This document shows, one piece after another, positions 18,701-27,057 of a DNA stretch of 64,000 nucleotides. Positions within the stretch are counted from its first letter, which is position 1. Each line of letters opens with the position of its first letter. Location of the stretch: positions 25,623 to 89,622 of the forward strand of contig JANRIC010000178.1 of NCBI GenBank assembly GCA_033765345.1, given 5' to 3'. The notes under the pieces were generated by a model. The model had not been told where the DNA came from and searched no databases. It worked only from the letters and a program-made list of their open reading frames with translations. The stretch comes from JANRIC01 sp033765345. Its GTDB lineage: Bacteria; Bacteroidota; Bacteroidia; Cytophagales; Microscillaceae. Made by a program: the position numbers and the translations under genes.

Positions 18701-20124
18701 TTTTGACCCAGTGTTGTAAAAAAATCAAAACTTCCTGCTATCACGATGTCCTTTTGACCATATAAAAGCCCAAAGTCAGCCGTTTCATAACCTGAACCGC
18801 CGAAGGTATAGACAAAATCGAGGTTAAAATTATTATCGTATTTGGCTAGAAAAACATCACTTGACGCAGAATTAGAGGTTCTAGTCTCAATAGAAAGCCC
18901 TGGTGCAAAATCAATGGTACTCTGGAAGTCTCCCCAGACCAAAAAATTACCGTCTTCAAGTACGCTGAATTTTTGAATGACTAGGGGAAGATCAATCCCT
19001 GTGCCTGTAAAATAATTGCCGTTTTGATCGTATTTGACCAGATAATTTGTTGTGGAAAAACCCGTAGAATAAATTTCTCCCACACCAGGGTCAAGATCAA
19101 AGCTTCGGTAATTATCGGAGTGAATCATCCATAATTCATTATTTTCAATAAGCAGCACATTCGGGGTAAAATTAGGGAGGCTTCCCCGGCTGGAAAAAAC
19201 ATTGACATACGCATAAGCACCCGTAGAGCTGTATTTGGCTATAAAATAATCTCGGTCTGTAGTGAATGCGTTGCTGTTGGGATCAAAACCGAAGCTTGTG
19301 CGAGAGGCATCTCCTGCGCCAGGGTCAAAATCAAAAATACCTGCAAAATTTCCGGTGATATATACATTGTCATTTTCGTCTAGCAGCAGGCGGTCTGCCC
19401 CGATAGAAGGAGCGGCAATGCTGTTGGTATAGCCGATGGCATGGACGAAAAGCAAGTTGCCCGAAGTATTGTATTTGGCTAGGTAGATGTCGGGGCGTCC
19501 GTTGCTGTTGGCGGGGTTACGGGTAGTGACACCTGCGCCGGGATCAAAATCAAGTGGCTCTGAAAAATTTCCGTACAGATAGATATTGCCCTGGCTATCG
19601 GCTGCCATTTTAGATACCGATTCCGAAGCGGCACTACCCAAGCTTTTGGCAAAAACCAGGTTTCCGTTGGAGTTATATTTGGCAAAAAAAATGTCTGTAT
19701 CACCTTGTGCGCTTAGGTTGGTAGTTCCTGCATCCGGGTCAAAATCAATCGTACCGACTAATTCACCGCAGATATACATATTTTGGTTTTGATCTATAAA
19801 AGCATTTTTTACATCAAGATAATCCGTAAAAGAAGTTGAGAAAACAGGTTTTGTGAAAAGAATATTCCCCAAACTATCGTATTTTGCCATATAAAAGCTT
19901 TCTACGCCAGTGGTGGGGGCTGTTAAGTTAATCCCTTGCTGACCCGAAAGGCTTCCTCCAAAACTAACTATGTGATAGATATTGCCCTGAGAATCTTTTT
20001 CAAAAATCAGGTTGGTTTCATCGCCCATGCTGCCGCTATGCAGGTACCATTCTAATTGTTGCGCTTTAAGGCTTGCGTTCAAATACAATAAAAGACAACA
20101 AAAAACCGGTAAAGTTTTTCTCAT
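15748..20124 (-). CDS. Large T9SS-secreted multidomain surface protein
   Basis: 1458 residues. A signal peptide (cut near SLKAQQ) is followed by about 480 residues of repeats, each with a strand FFAKYN or FLAKYD, a GNLLF step and a FDFDPGAG loop. This is probably a beta-propeller of the SBBP kind with Asp-rich calcium-like loops. Ig/PKD-like modules come next, then three fibronectin type III domains at about 926-1208 (ELFWEDKSGG, QLDWLDNATN, NLTWEDAQNN) and an Ig-like region with CSVE-type cysteines. The last 85 residues form a type A T9SS sorting domain (LLISPNPAYEEIHLE, DLSAGFYLLEM, ILVKRLIKN). It is probably an adhesin or surface-anchored binding protein; no catalytic motif. Confidence 0.9.
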   Translation of the reverse strand: MRKTLPVFCCLLLYLNASLKAQQLEWYLHSGSMGDETNLIFEKDSQGNIYHIVSFGGSLSGQQGINLTAPTTGVESFYMAKYDSLGNILFTKPVFSTSFTDYLDVKNAFIDQNQNMYICGELVGTIDFDPDAGTTNLSAQGDTDIFFAKYNSNGNLVFAKSLGSAASESVSKMAADSQGNIYLYGNFSEPLDFDPGAGVTTRNPANSNGRPDIYLAKYNTSGNLLFVHAIGYTNSIAAPSIGADRLLLDENDNVYITGNFAGIFDFDPGAGDASRTSFGFDPNSNAFTTDRDYFIAKYSSTGAYAYVNVFSSRGSLPNFTPNVLLIENNELWMIHSDNYRSFDLDPGVGEIYSTGFSTTNYLVKYDQNGNYFTGTGIDLPLVIQKFSVLEDGNFLVWGDFQSTIDFAPGLSIETRTSNSASSDVFLAKYDNNFNLDFVYTFGGSGYETADFGLLYGQKDIVIAGSFDFFTTLGQNAPRTLSGAGGADIFTGRFRLRPLDAEAFVRGGTNICTSSTQIQYRIPDSPGATEYHWNIPNGASASPLITTAPELGIMFNQVTSGAITVTPVNIYGEGKKSSLNVTVEASPNAAFTSNDANNQICGGESITFTAIPGQGTYEFYVNGVLEQSGTNPQYIYTSPSSQSNPDIQLVVTNANNCTDQSMIFLNVNQLPSTGFTGDTIICEGDNVALFAEEQGANLYIWRRGTSIIGTSAILAMNDIATTGTGSNYSLEVNAEGCSSIRNFSVQVNPGPNNTIRQECITNTGSLTIELRATEQTADNYIWKRGNTIIGTTANVTLVNPNITGLKEYQLTLTKNGCTSTSEAFALSVSVPEAAGFIAGPIAVFRGQTQADYSISPINGATSYIWSLPPGAQAINATIITSNPVMLVETLTPNIRLNYALNAFDGVLSVRGRNDCNGEGQSSALNVFMIPFPNPENLIATTLSGSSIELFWEDKSGGTSSTEIERSLDPVNFAPYTSVSPGTNTWVDNNVQIGIRYYYRVRSFSGNIFSGYSNVAATLASNVPIAPSGLSATVLSPSEVQLDWLDNATNEAGFRIDLSNILTNNIFVEVATPGANTQQFIITGLEPNQVYFFRVKAGNIEGDSPYSNIVEVEMPPRGGNNVPQAPENVLAESVSETQINLTWEDAQNNAAIYKIQRSKGDANNFEEVGRLPAGSSTFFDTGLQPEAFYFYRIIAANADGNAPPSDTSAAQAICNLRVLVTREDANGNTICNGKAALLQLTTNVQGGRYQWKRDGINIPNANLATFLADREGDYSCEVTTGGCRKESQTGLVLIQRDQIEVSIQMNTNTGELIASQSNADAYQWYLDGEAIPGANRNSFRPVLSGGYYVIVSFQNSECAASSEIYYFNITGIEDFELSKKLLISPNPAYEEIHLELETTLQGTYQITLIAPNGKRFQIAQGNKTQNNWQENLNIKDLSAGFYLLEMKISDRILVKRLIKN

Positions 20125-20431
20125 TGTTTGAATAGATTAATATACAAATATGATTCTAGGTATGAACTTTTTGAACAGTTTGCGGTGTATTGGAAGAATG
20201 TGTTTTTTGGCTAATTCATGGCTGAAATCGTGCCAGAGTCGGCGTTTGAATGTTTAAACATGGGTTGGAGGGGATTATTTAAAACAATACTATGTAGTTT
20301 TCATTCAAACAATTTAAAGTCCAAATGCAAAGTAGGTGTATGGATAAGTTTTATGTGGTTCTTTCGTATTTTTAGCACATTGATTATGGAGCTTACTGTG
20401 GTACTAAAAATACGGAAGAACGCTCACAAGA
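20125..20431. other. Gene-free stretch with an imperfect inverted repeat
   Basis: Arms at 20358-20378 and 20401-20421 (GTTCTTTCGTATTTTTAG and its complement, two mismatches in 21) with a 22-base loop, just downstream of the stop of the gene at 20432. There is no T run, so it may be a weak terminator or a small palindromic repeat. Nothing else is recognised. Confidence 0.6.
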
Positions 20432-21079
20432 TCAATAAGGATACTTTTCATTGTATCTTTTGATGTATTCATATAATACACCAATATTATTGCGTTGTTT
20501 TTCCTGCTCGAAGGCCTGTGAAAGTTCGCGATCACGGGATAGGATGAGTCTGAGTGTTTTGGCATTGAGCGTCTCGACGGTTCCATTTTCCATATCCAAG
20601 ATATAGGCTTTGATAGAATTTCCGCCTCCGGTGCCGATGGCTACCGGTCCGATGGCAATTGCGCCCCCGAGTCCGATATTGCTTCCTCCCTGATCTCTAA
20701 AAAACAAATATCGACCTACCAGCTCTACTTTTACATAATAATTGCCATTGCCATAGGTATTGGCATTGACATAAATAGACTGCCCGTCTGAAAAGCCGAA
20801 AGCATCTTTGATACGTTTGTTTTTTTCACCGCCTTTGATTTGGTAGGTGATTACAGGGCCGCTTACTGAGTTTTCCTGAAACTCCGAAGTACCGGAAGGG
20901 GTGTTAGTTTTGAGTTCATTAAAATTGTAATAAATGCCCCTCTGCGGTTGTTTGGCTTTAAAGAGGTCTTTGGGCTGGTTTTCGTCGGAGCCGTAGGCTA
21001 CATCACTTTCAATTTGAGCCCAAAGTTGTGTAGAAAAAAAAAGGAAAATAAACACAAAGAATGTTTTGAGTAAGTTCAT
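20432..21079 (-). CDS. Exported protein of unknown function, 215 residues
   Basis: A clear signal peptide (MNLLKTFFVFIFLFFSTQLWAQ) precedes a mature protein with the segments GIYYNFNELKTNTPS, FGFSDGQSIYVNANTYG, YYVKVELVGRYLFFRDQ, a glycine-rich IGLGGAIAIGPVAIGTGGG, and a helical C-terminus (FEQEKQRNNIGVLYEYIKRY). The glycine-rich hydrophobic stretch could be a membrane-associated loop. The pattern (start of a fold asking for a 'filled' value, then AYILDMENGTVETL) resembles exported proteins found widely in Bacteroidota, but I cannot name a family with confidence. It lies 97 bp downstream of the LiaF-like gene on the same strand. Confidence 0.65.
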   Translation of the reverse strand: MNLLKTFFVFIFLFFSTQLWAQIESDVAYGSDENQPKDLFKAKQPQRGIYYNFNELKTNTPSGTSEFQENSVSGPVITYQIKGGEKNKRIKDAFGFSDGQSIYVNANTYGNGNYYVKVELVGRYLFFRDQGGSNIGLGGAIAIGPVAIGTGGGNSIKAYILDMENGTVETLNAKTLRLILSRDRELSQAFEQEKQRNNIGVLYEYIKRYNEKYPY

Positions 21080-21176
21080 GGGAATTTGGTTTTCTTGTTA
21101 AACACACTTTTTTGGATACAAAGTTTCACAAGTGCTCTGATTAGTTTATTTGTACCTATTCAAGCCTTCATCCCCC

Positions 21177-21881
21177 CTAGTAAATCACCCTGATATTTCC
21201 GAGCCAGAAGATTCCTTGTAGATTGACCGTCAATTGAATCTCATTTTGTGTTTCTTTGCTGCCTATGCCTGTAAGGCGTTTAATCCAGCTTCTTTGCTTA
21301 TCTTGAATTTTGAACTCTCCGGCTACCACTTGAATATTTCTTTGGATACTTACTCCTCTGGGAAGCATGATTTTTATTTCGCCTAAAGCTCCACTGACGT
21401 GGATATTGATATGTTTTCCTGCCAGATTTTCATTTCTTAGGTCAATCACTGTGGAGCTTAAAATACATTCTATGTGGATATTAATGGGGGTTTCGGGTAC
21501 CAGACTGAGTCTAAAGTCTAATTTTTGAGTACTTAAAATGGAAGAAATTTTGGATAATGCGTTGCTAAACTCAGGCATGTTTCTTGATTCATTGCCGAGG
21601 ATGACCTGTGTTTTGGGGCTTGCCGACATAGGTAGGTTCATGGATTCCATTTGAGAGGCAGGCAGGGAATAATCTTTGGGAAATATTCTGTATTTGATTT
21701 CGGCCGGAAAATCAAAGATTACCAACATTAAATCTTCAATAGACTTGGCAGTCATTGCTTCGTTTAATCTTCTTTCATACTCCTGGTCCTCAAGATTTTG
21801 ATTAGAATAGGCTAATTTTAATTCTTCTATGACTTCTTCTCTTTTTTTGGGCAATCCGTAGGTAGTAGGCGTTTGACTCAT
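21177..21881 (-). CDS. DUF1707 (SHOCT-like) plus LiaF-like domain protein
   Basis: 234 residues with no signal peptide. Residues 12-60 match DUF1707: KREEVIEELKLAYSNQNLED followed by EYERRLNEAMTAKSIEDLM. The C-terminal half is a LiaF-type beta-helical domain (STVIDLRNENLAGKHINIHV, ALGEIKIMLPRGVSI, IQVVAGEFKI). In Firmicutes LiaF inhibits the LiaRS envelope-stress sensor, and in other phyla DUF1707-LiaF proteins are cell-envelope regulators of unknown partner. No membrane helix is predicted between the two domains. The MITE copy A lies 119 bp upstream of its start. Confidence 0.78.
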   Translation of the reverse strand: MSQTPTTYGLPKKREEVIEELKLAYSNQNLEDQEYERRLNEAMTAKSIEDLMLVIFDFPAEIKYRIFPKDYSLPASQMESMNLPMSASPKTQVILGNESRNMPEFSNALSKISSILSTQKLDFRLSLVPETPINIHIECILSSTVIDLRNENLAGKHINIHVSGALGEIKIMLPRGVSIQRNIQVVAGEFKIQDKQRSWIKRLTGIGSKETQNEIQLTVNLQGIFWLGNIRVIY

Positions 21882-21999
21882 GGGTATAGTGCGAGTTTTT
21901 TGATAATTATTATGGCTGTGAAATTAGGAAAAAAAATTAACTTAGTAAGCAACTTATATCCGAATGATACTTATTTGTAATTTGTGAGGGAGTATCATA

Positions 22000-22098
22000 T
22001 ACTCAAACCGAAGTGGTTTTCCGAGATTTTAGCTTTTAAATCATTAATAATCAAGCTAATCAATCAAGAAAATCAGGCAAATCACTTCAATCTGGGTA
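22000..22098 (+). repeat. MITE-like element, copy A (99 bp)
   Basis: Runs from TACTCAAACC to ATCTGGGTA with TA duplicated at 21998-21999 and 22099-22100. The terminal 22 bases are imperfect inverted repeats (16 of 22 match). By eye it is identical over all 99 bp to the copy at 62285. It sits between the LiaF-like and cyclase genes, 17 bp beyond the cyclase stop. Confidence 0.88.
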
Positions 22099-22115
22099 TA
22101 ACTTACCGCATCCCT

Positions 22116-24569
22116 TTATTTTACTCCTTCCACAAAGTACATATCTACATCTCCTTTGTGTTTGACGGGGACTTTGCCTCGGTAGGTGCAATGGAAGTGA
22201 TCTTTGACGAGTTCATAGGTAGCTCCGGAGATATTGACTTTACCAGGTTCGCCGCCTGTTTCCATCCGGCTGGCTACATTGACGGCATCTCCCCAGATAT
22301 CGTAGGCAAATTTCTTTTTGCCGATGACTCCAGCTACTATAGAACCGCTATTGATGCCGAGGCGTACTTCCCAGGATTCTTCTCCGCGCGCTTCTTTCTC
22401 AAGTTTGAGTTGGTGCATAAATTTTTGGATTTCAAGTCCGGCCATTACAGCATCTATGGGATTGGTATGATTGATTACGGGGATTCCTCCGGCGCACATA
22501 AAGGCATCTCCAATGGTTTTGATTTTCTCGAGCCCGTATTTTCCGGTGATTTCTTCAAAGGCATTGAAGCAATAATCCAATTCTTTGATCACTTCGGCGG
22601 GGGTCATTTTAGAAGCCAGGGAGGTAAATCCTTTAAAATCCGTAAAAAGCACTGTCACCAATTCATAAAAACGAGGCGTGGCATAGCCTTTTTCTTTGAG
22701 TTCCTGGGCTGTTTGGATGGGTAGGATATTGAGTAGAAGAGTATCTGACTTCTGACGCTCGCCCTCGATGGCATCTCTTTGTGCGGAGATTTCTTCTTTT
22801 TGTTGGGTAATTTCTTCATTTAGTTCAATAAGGCTGTCTCTTTGCTCCTCGATTTCGAGTTTTTGTTTTTCAAGAGAGGCATTTTGTTCTTGAATTTTTT
22901 GGTTTTGCGCTTTGAGCAGGCGATTTTTCTGGCGATTTTTAATATAGATAAAAGAAATAAAGAGCGTAATCAAGAGTACAAAAGCCAGGATAGCTCCAAA
23001 AAGATAAAACTGTCTTTGGCGTTTCTGGTCAGCAATAAGTTTTTCTTGTTTAGCATCGGCTTCTTTTACTTTGGCTTCGGCGAGTTCTTTATCTTTGATG
23101 GCTTTTTCGGCTTCGCTACGGGCACGCTGTTCGTTTAGTTTGGCGATTTCACGTTGATTGACGAGGTCTCGGGCTCGGGCGCTTAGCAGTTCTTTTTCTT
23201 TTTCGGCTTTTTCGGCGCGGGCACGGGCAAGCTCGCGGTCTTGCTCCAGTTGCCGGGCGCGGGTTTGGGCAAGTTCGCGGTCTCGGAGGGCAAGTTCTTT
23301 TTCTTTTTGCAATTGATTGGCTCGGGCGATGGCGAGTTCTTTATCTTTTTCGGCTTTTTCGGCTCTTTCTTTCTCGAGTTCGGATTTGGTGATGGTGAGT
23401 CTTACGCTGTCTTCGAGCCCTTGTACGAAGCTTTTGGCTTCCAGGAGTTCGTTTTCTTTCTGGCTGATTTCGGCATTGATTTCACTTTCAACGCTGGATT
23501 TCTCTTTGTTGTATTTGCCGTATTCTTGAATGTTGCCTTCGGCGGCGGCTATATCAGACAGGATTCGGTAGCTATCCAGCAGTACATCCCAGGCGTTGAC
23601 GGGTTTTGCATAACTGATGGCACGATTGGCTTGAGTTTTGGCGCGCTCGAAATCACCTCTGAGGAAATAATTGGCTGCAATATGGTTGAGTACATGGCCG
23701 ATTTGATCGGGTTTGCCTTCTTTTTCCCGGATTTTGAGGGCTTCATCATAAAACTCAAAGGCTTGCGGAAAATTGCGGATATTGGTTTGAATCACGCCGA
23801 TATTGGTCAGAATGACTGCTCTCTTGGAAGGAGAGGTAGTTTTCCCGAGCATTTTTTCATAAATCTCGATTGCTTGACGAAAGCTTTTGAGTGATTCGGA
23901 GGTTTTGCGTAGTCTTTTTTGGAGGTAGCCTATGTTGTTGAGGGCTGTGGCCTGCCCTTCCAGATTATTGCTCGCCTGATTGATTGCTAGGTCTTGCTGA
24001 GAATAATCCAGGGCTTGTGCGATTTGCCCATTTAGCTCACTGATGATGGCAAGTCGGTTTAAGATGGTGCTGACTGATTTTGAGTTATTTCTGGATTTAT
24101 GTATTTCTAAAATTTCCAGATAATTTTGAGATGCAGCATTATAATTTCCATTGAGGTAATGAGACCATGCAGCAAATTCTTTGCAGCGGACTTGTCCGGG
24201 CTGATCATTCAGCGATTTTCGGAGTCGGGCAGCATCTTCAAAGTAGGTGATTGATTTGTCATAAGCCTTCCACTTTTGGTATACGATTCCGATTTCTTCG
24301 TGGATGATGGCCAGATATTCGGGTTGGTTATTTTTTTTCTCGAGGATATGTTTGGCGCGGTAATAATTCGTGACGGCTTCGTCGTAGTTTTGCTCCTGGT
24401 TTTTATAAATTCGTGCCAAATCAATGTATATAGGTACTTTATCGTCTTCGTTGTTTGATTGCGACAATTTCTTAAGAAGGGTTTCGCGGCTATCCTGACT
24501 AAATCCAACTTGGGCAGAAAGCCAAAACAGTATAAAAGTAAAAAATACAAGTATAAAAGTATACTTCAT
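22116..24569 (-). CDS. TPR-containing membrane adenylate cyclase (class III)
   Basis: 817 residues. A signal peptide or anchor (1-25) is followed by TPR repeats at about 35-380 (YDEAVTNYYRAKHILEKK, YDKSITYFEDAARLRKSL, FPQAFEFYDEALKIREK). A long charged coiled coil at about 380-515 is built of EKEKELA-type repeats, then one membrane helix near 520-541, another coiled coil, and the cyclase domain from about 630. Metal-binding Asp residues lie in LFTDFKGFTS (about 641) and IGDAFM (about 688). The substrate pair is Lys in EKIKTIGDAF and Asp in YDIWGDAVNVASRME, which fits ATP rather than GTP. It probably makes cAMP in response to a periplasmic TPR-mediated interaction. Confidence 0.92.
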   Translation of the reverse strand: MKYTFILVFFTFILFWLSAQVGFSQDSRETLLKKLSQSNNEDDKVPIYIDLARIYKNQEQNYDEAVTNYYRAKHILEKKNNQPEYLAIIHEEIGIVYQKWKAYDKSITYFEDAARLRKSLNDQPGQVRCKEFAAWSHYLNGNYNAASQNYLEILEIHKSRNNSKSVSTILNRLAIISELNGQIAQALDYSQQDLAINQASNNLEGQATALNNIGYLQKRLRKTSESLKSFRQAIEIYEKMLGKTTSPSKRAVILTNIGVIQTNIRNFPQAFEFYDEALKIREKEGKPDQIGHVLNHIAANYFLRGDFERAKTQANRAISYAKPVNAWDVLLDSYRILSDIAAAEGNIQEYGKYNKEKSSVESEINAEISQKENELLEAKSFVQGLEDSVRLTITKSELEKERAEKAEKDKELAIARANQLQKEKELALRDRELAQTRARQLEQDRELARARAEKAEKEKELLSARARDLVNQREIAKLNEQRARSEAEKAIKDKELAEAKVKEADAKQEKLIADQKRQRQFYLFGAILAFVLLITLFISFIYIKNRQKNRLLKAQNQKIQEQNASLEKQKLEIEEQRDSLIELNEEITQQKEEISAQRDAIEGERQKSDTLLLNILPIQTAQELKEKGYATPRFYELVTVLFTDFKGFTSLASKMTPAEVIKELDYCFNAFEEITGKYGLEKIKTIGDAFMCAGGIPVINHTNPIDAVMAGLEIQKFMHQLKLEKEARGEESWEVRLGINSGSIVAGVIGKKKFAYDIWGDAVNVASRMETGGEPGKVNISGATYELVKDHFHCTYRGKVPVKHKGDVDMYFVEGVK

Positions 24570-24726
24570 TGTTTATTTATATTTTATGCAAAATGCACAA
24601 ATTTAAAATCTACAAATATCATTAATTTTACAACTGGTTTTATAATTGCTTTTGAATATTTTTCGGCAATTTACCAAGCAAACGATAGATTCACAATTTA
24701 GTTCATTTAATAAATCGACTCAGGTC

Positions 24727-26958
24727 ATGTATATATTTAAAAATTACTTTTGTTTCAGTAAGTTCGTTTTTTTTCAGTTTTTCATTATTCTGAGTTTTTC
24801 AACTCCTGTATTTCCACAAACAGATTCTTTGCCAATTCGTGATTTATTGCGATTTAAAGTAGAGGATATGTATCAAAGTGAGGTAGATTTATTGAATAAA
24901 CAGGTGACTATTGCTTCTAAAAAAAGTGAAAATCTTTTTGATGCTCCTTTTGCTACTTCGGTACTTACCAAAGAGGAAATCCAGAATGCCGGAGTGACCT
25001 CTATTATGGAAGCTTTTCGACTTATCCCAGGGCTTATTGTGGCTGAACAAACAAACGGTAATTTTGACATTCATCTCCGAGGAGGAAGTAATGTACAGCG
25101 AGACGCTATCTTCTCGATAGGCGGGAATACAACCACTCTGGTGATGATTGATAATCGGCCGATTTATAATTATTATTTGGGGGGTACTTTTTGGGAGACT
25201 ATCCCGATTGACCTCAACGATGTGGAAAGAATAGAGTTGGTGCGTGGGCCTACCTCAGCGATGTATGGTCCGAATGCCGTATCAGGGGTAATCAATATTA
25301 TTACGCGCCACCCTGAAGAAGAAGGGGTTTTTGTGGTAGCCCATGTACAACAGGGCTCGAATGCCAGTTTTGTAAATAATGCTTCTTTGGGATATAAGTT
25401 TAATAAAAAACTGAGTGCCTGGGTAACTGCCAACTGGCATCAAAGGAATAGAAATCAGGATACTTATTATAATTATGGAGCGAATTCTTATCTTTCTTCG
25501 GATTCTATTCAAAAACTGGCAGGTACTGAGGCTTATCCCGACCCTGACTTGGCTGTAAAAAGATATGGACTCAACGGGTATTTGAGCTTTAAACCCAACA
25601 GCCACATAGAGGTCAATGTCACTGGTGGTTATCAGGATTCCAGGGTACAAAAATCTTATACCGAAAATTTTGTAACTCCATTGACCACAGCTTTGTCTGA
25701 AAGCAAATATGTGGATGTCAATGCAAGGTATAATCACCTGAGTACACAGTTTTCTTTTCAGGACGGCACCCAAAGTGAAGGCTTGGGTGCTGCGGGTCAA
25801 AAGTGGGACTTTAACACCCTAGATGCCAATGTGGAATATGATTTCAATATCAAAAAGCTAAATATCAAGCCCGGAATCAACTACCGTACGGCGATTTATG
25901 ATGATACCCGTTTTGTGGATGTGGATCAAAGAAGTGGTCAGTTTAATGCAAGGAGAGAAATCACCAATTTTGCGGCTTATCTCCGAGGCGATTATTTGGT
26001 ACTGGAAGATAATCTACGTCTGATTGCAGCCATGCGACTTGATGTTTTTAATTTTCCCAAAGAGCCTTATTTTTCTTATCAGTTGGCTGCAAACTATAAA
26101 CTTAGTAAAAACCATCTCCTGAGAGCTGTGCACGCTCGTGCTAATCGCTCTGCCAATATTATTTTTACCTTTGCCGATACTTTTTTCCCTGTTTTTCCTT
26201 TGTTTTTGCCTAATACGGTTGCTGTGGAGGTAGCTGGTAATCAGGAGTTAGATTTATTGGTCAGTAATCTGATAGAGCTGGGTTATCGGGGCAGGCTGCG
26301 GGATAACCTTCAGGTAGATGCGGAGCTGTTTTATGCCAGGGTGAAAAATTATGCAGATTTTCTGTATGGTCCTACTCGGCAGGAAGTCATCAACGGCACT
26401 CCGACCACAGTTCAGAGTTTCGAGACCTTTAATATTCCTTTGCAAACCAGCCAGGTGGGGATTACGCTGTCTGTCAATTATGTAATCAAACATTTCCAAA
26501 TTCGCCCTTATTTCACCTATCAACGTACGACACTCAAAAATTCATCTATCTTTAATAATACAGCCGATGCACAATTTGTGCCTGCCAACCCAGACCCTTC
26601 CCAAAACAACATCAATAGCAATAACGGCACAAATACCAGCCATTTAGGAACCCCGGAATTCTTTGGAGGGCTGTATCTGAATTATCGGGTTAGTAATAAA
26701 TTTAATATCAATCTGAATCCCTATTTCTTCACCGATCAACAATATTATTCTTTTCAAAATACATTCTATCCAGACGGGAGAGGTATTGGCGAAATTAAAA
26801 CCAAATTTTTGCTCAATGCTAAATTTAGCCTTTATCCGACTTCCAACTTTGAAATATTCGCCCGATTCAAAAACTTACTCGACCAAAAAAGCAGTGAGTT
26901 TTTTAATACCGATCAGATTGGTTTTTCTATGTGGGCTGGAGTAGGTTTTGATTTTTAA
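24727..26958 (+). CDS. TonB-dependent outer-membrane receptor
   Basis: 743 residues from ATG 24727 (MYIFKNYFCFSKFVFF), with a signal sequence ending near TPVFPQT. The plug domain spans about 60-180: SVLTKEEIQNAGVTSIMEAF, IPGLIVAEQTNGNFDIHLRG, VERIELVRGPTSAMYGPNAV and GVINIITRHPEEEG are all classical plug motifs. A 22-strand barrel follows, ending in the aromatic FSMWAGVGFDF needed for outer-membrane assembly. There is no carboxypeptidase-like N-terminal extension and no adjacent SusD, so this is a stand-alone receptor, for example for siderophore, cobalamin or a small ligand. The in-frame start at 24646 is less likely because it precedes the signal. Confidence 0.92.
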   Translation: MYIFKNYFCFSKFVFFQFFIILSFSTPVFPQTDSLPIRDLLRFKVEDMYQSEVDLLNKQVTIASKKSENLFDAPFATSVLTKEEIQNAGVTSIMEAFRLIPGLIVAEQTNGNFDIHLRGGSNVQRDAIFSIGGNTTTLVMIDNRPIYNYYLGGTFWETIPIDLNDVERIELVRGPTSAMYGPNAVSGVINIITRHPEEEGVFVVAHVQQGSNASFVNNASLGYKFNKKLSAWVTANWHQRNRNQDTYYNYGANSYLSSDSIQKLAGTEAYPDPDLAVKRYGLNGYLSFKPNSHIEVNVTGGYQDSRVQKSYTENFVTPLTTALSESKYVDVNARYNHLSTQFSFQDGTQSEGLGAAGQKWDFNTLDANVEYDFNIKKLNIKPGINYRTAIYDDTRFVDVDQRSGQFNARREITNFAAYLRGDYLVLEDNLRLIAAMRLDVFNFPKEPYFSYQLAANYKLSKNHLLRAVHARANRSANIIFTFADTFFPVFPLFLPNTVAVEVAGNQELDLLVSNLIELGYRGRLRDNLQVDAELFYARVKNYADFLYGPTRQEVINGTPTTVQSFETFNIPLQTSQVGITLSVNYVIKHFQIRPYFTYQRTTLKNSSIFNNTADAQFVPANPDPSQNNINSNNGTNTSHLGTPEFFGGLYLNYRVSNKFNINLNPYFFTDQQYYSFQNTFYPDGRGIGEIKTKFLLNAKFSLYPTSNFEIFARFKNLLDQKSSEFFNTDQIGFSMWAGVGFDF

Positions 26959-27057
26959 TTTCTTCTGAAATTCGTAACAGAATTCAAGGCTTTGAAGTTA
27001 AATTGCTTGAAAATAAACTTTTACTAAAAATAAAATACCCATTTTAGCTTTCAAATC

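Noticed and set aside
23241..23894. 217-codon plus-strand frame in the cyclase gene
   Set aside because: Antisense of the charged coiled coil, giving a Phe-rich artefact.
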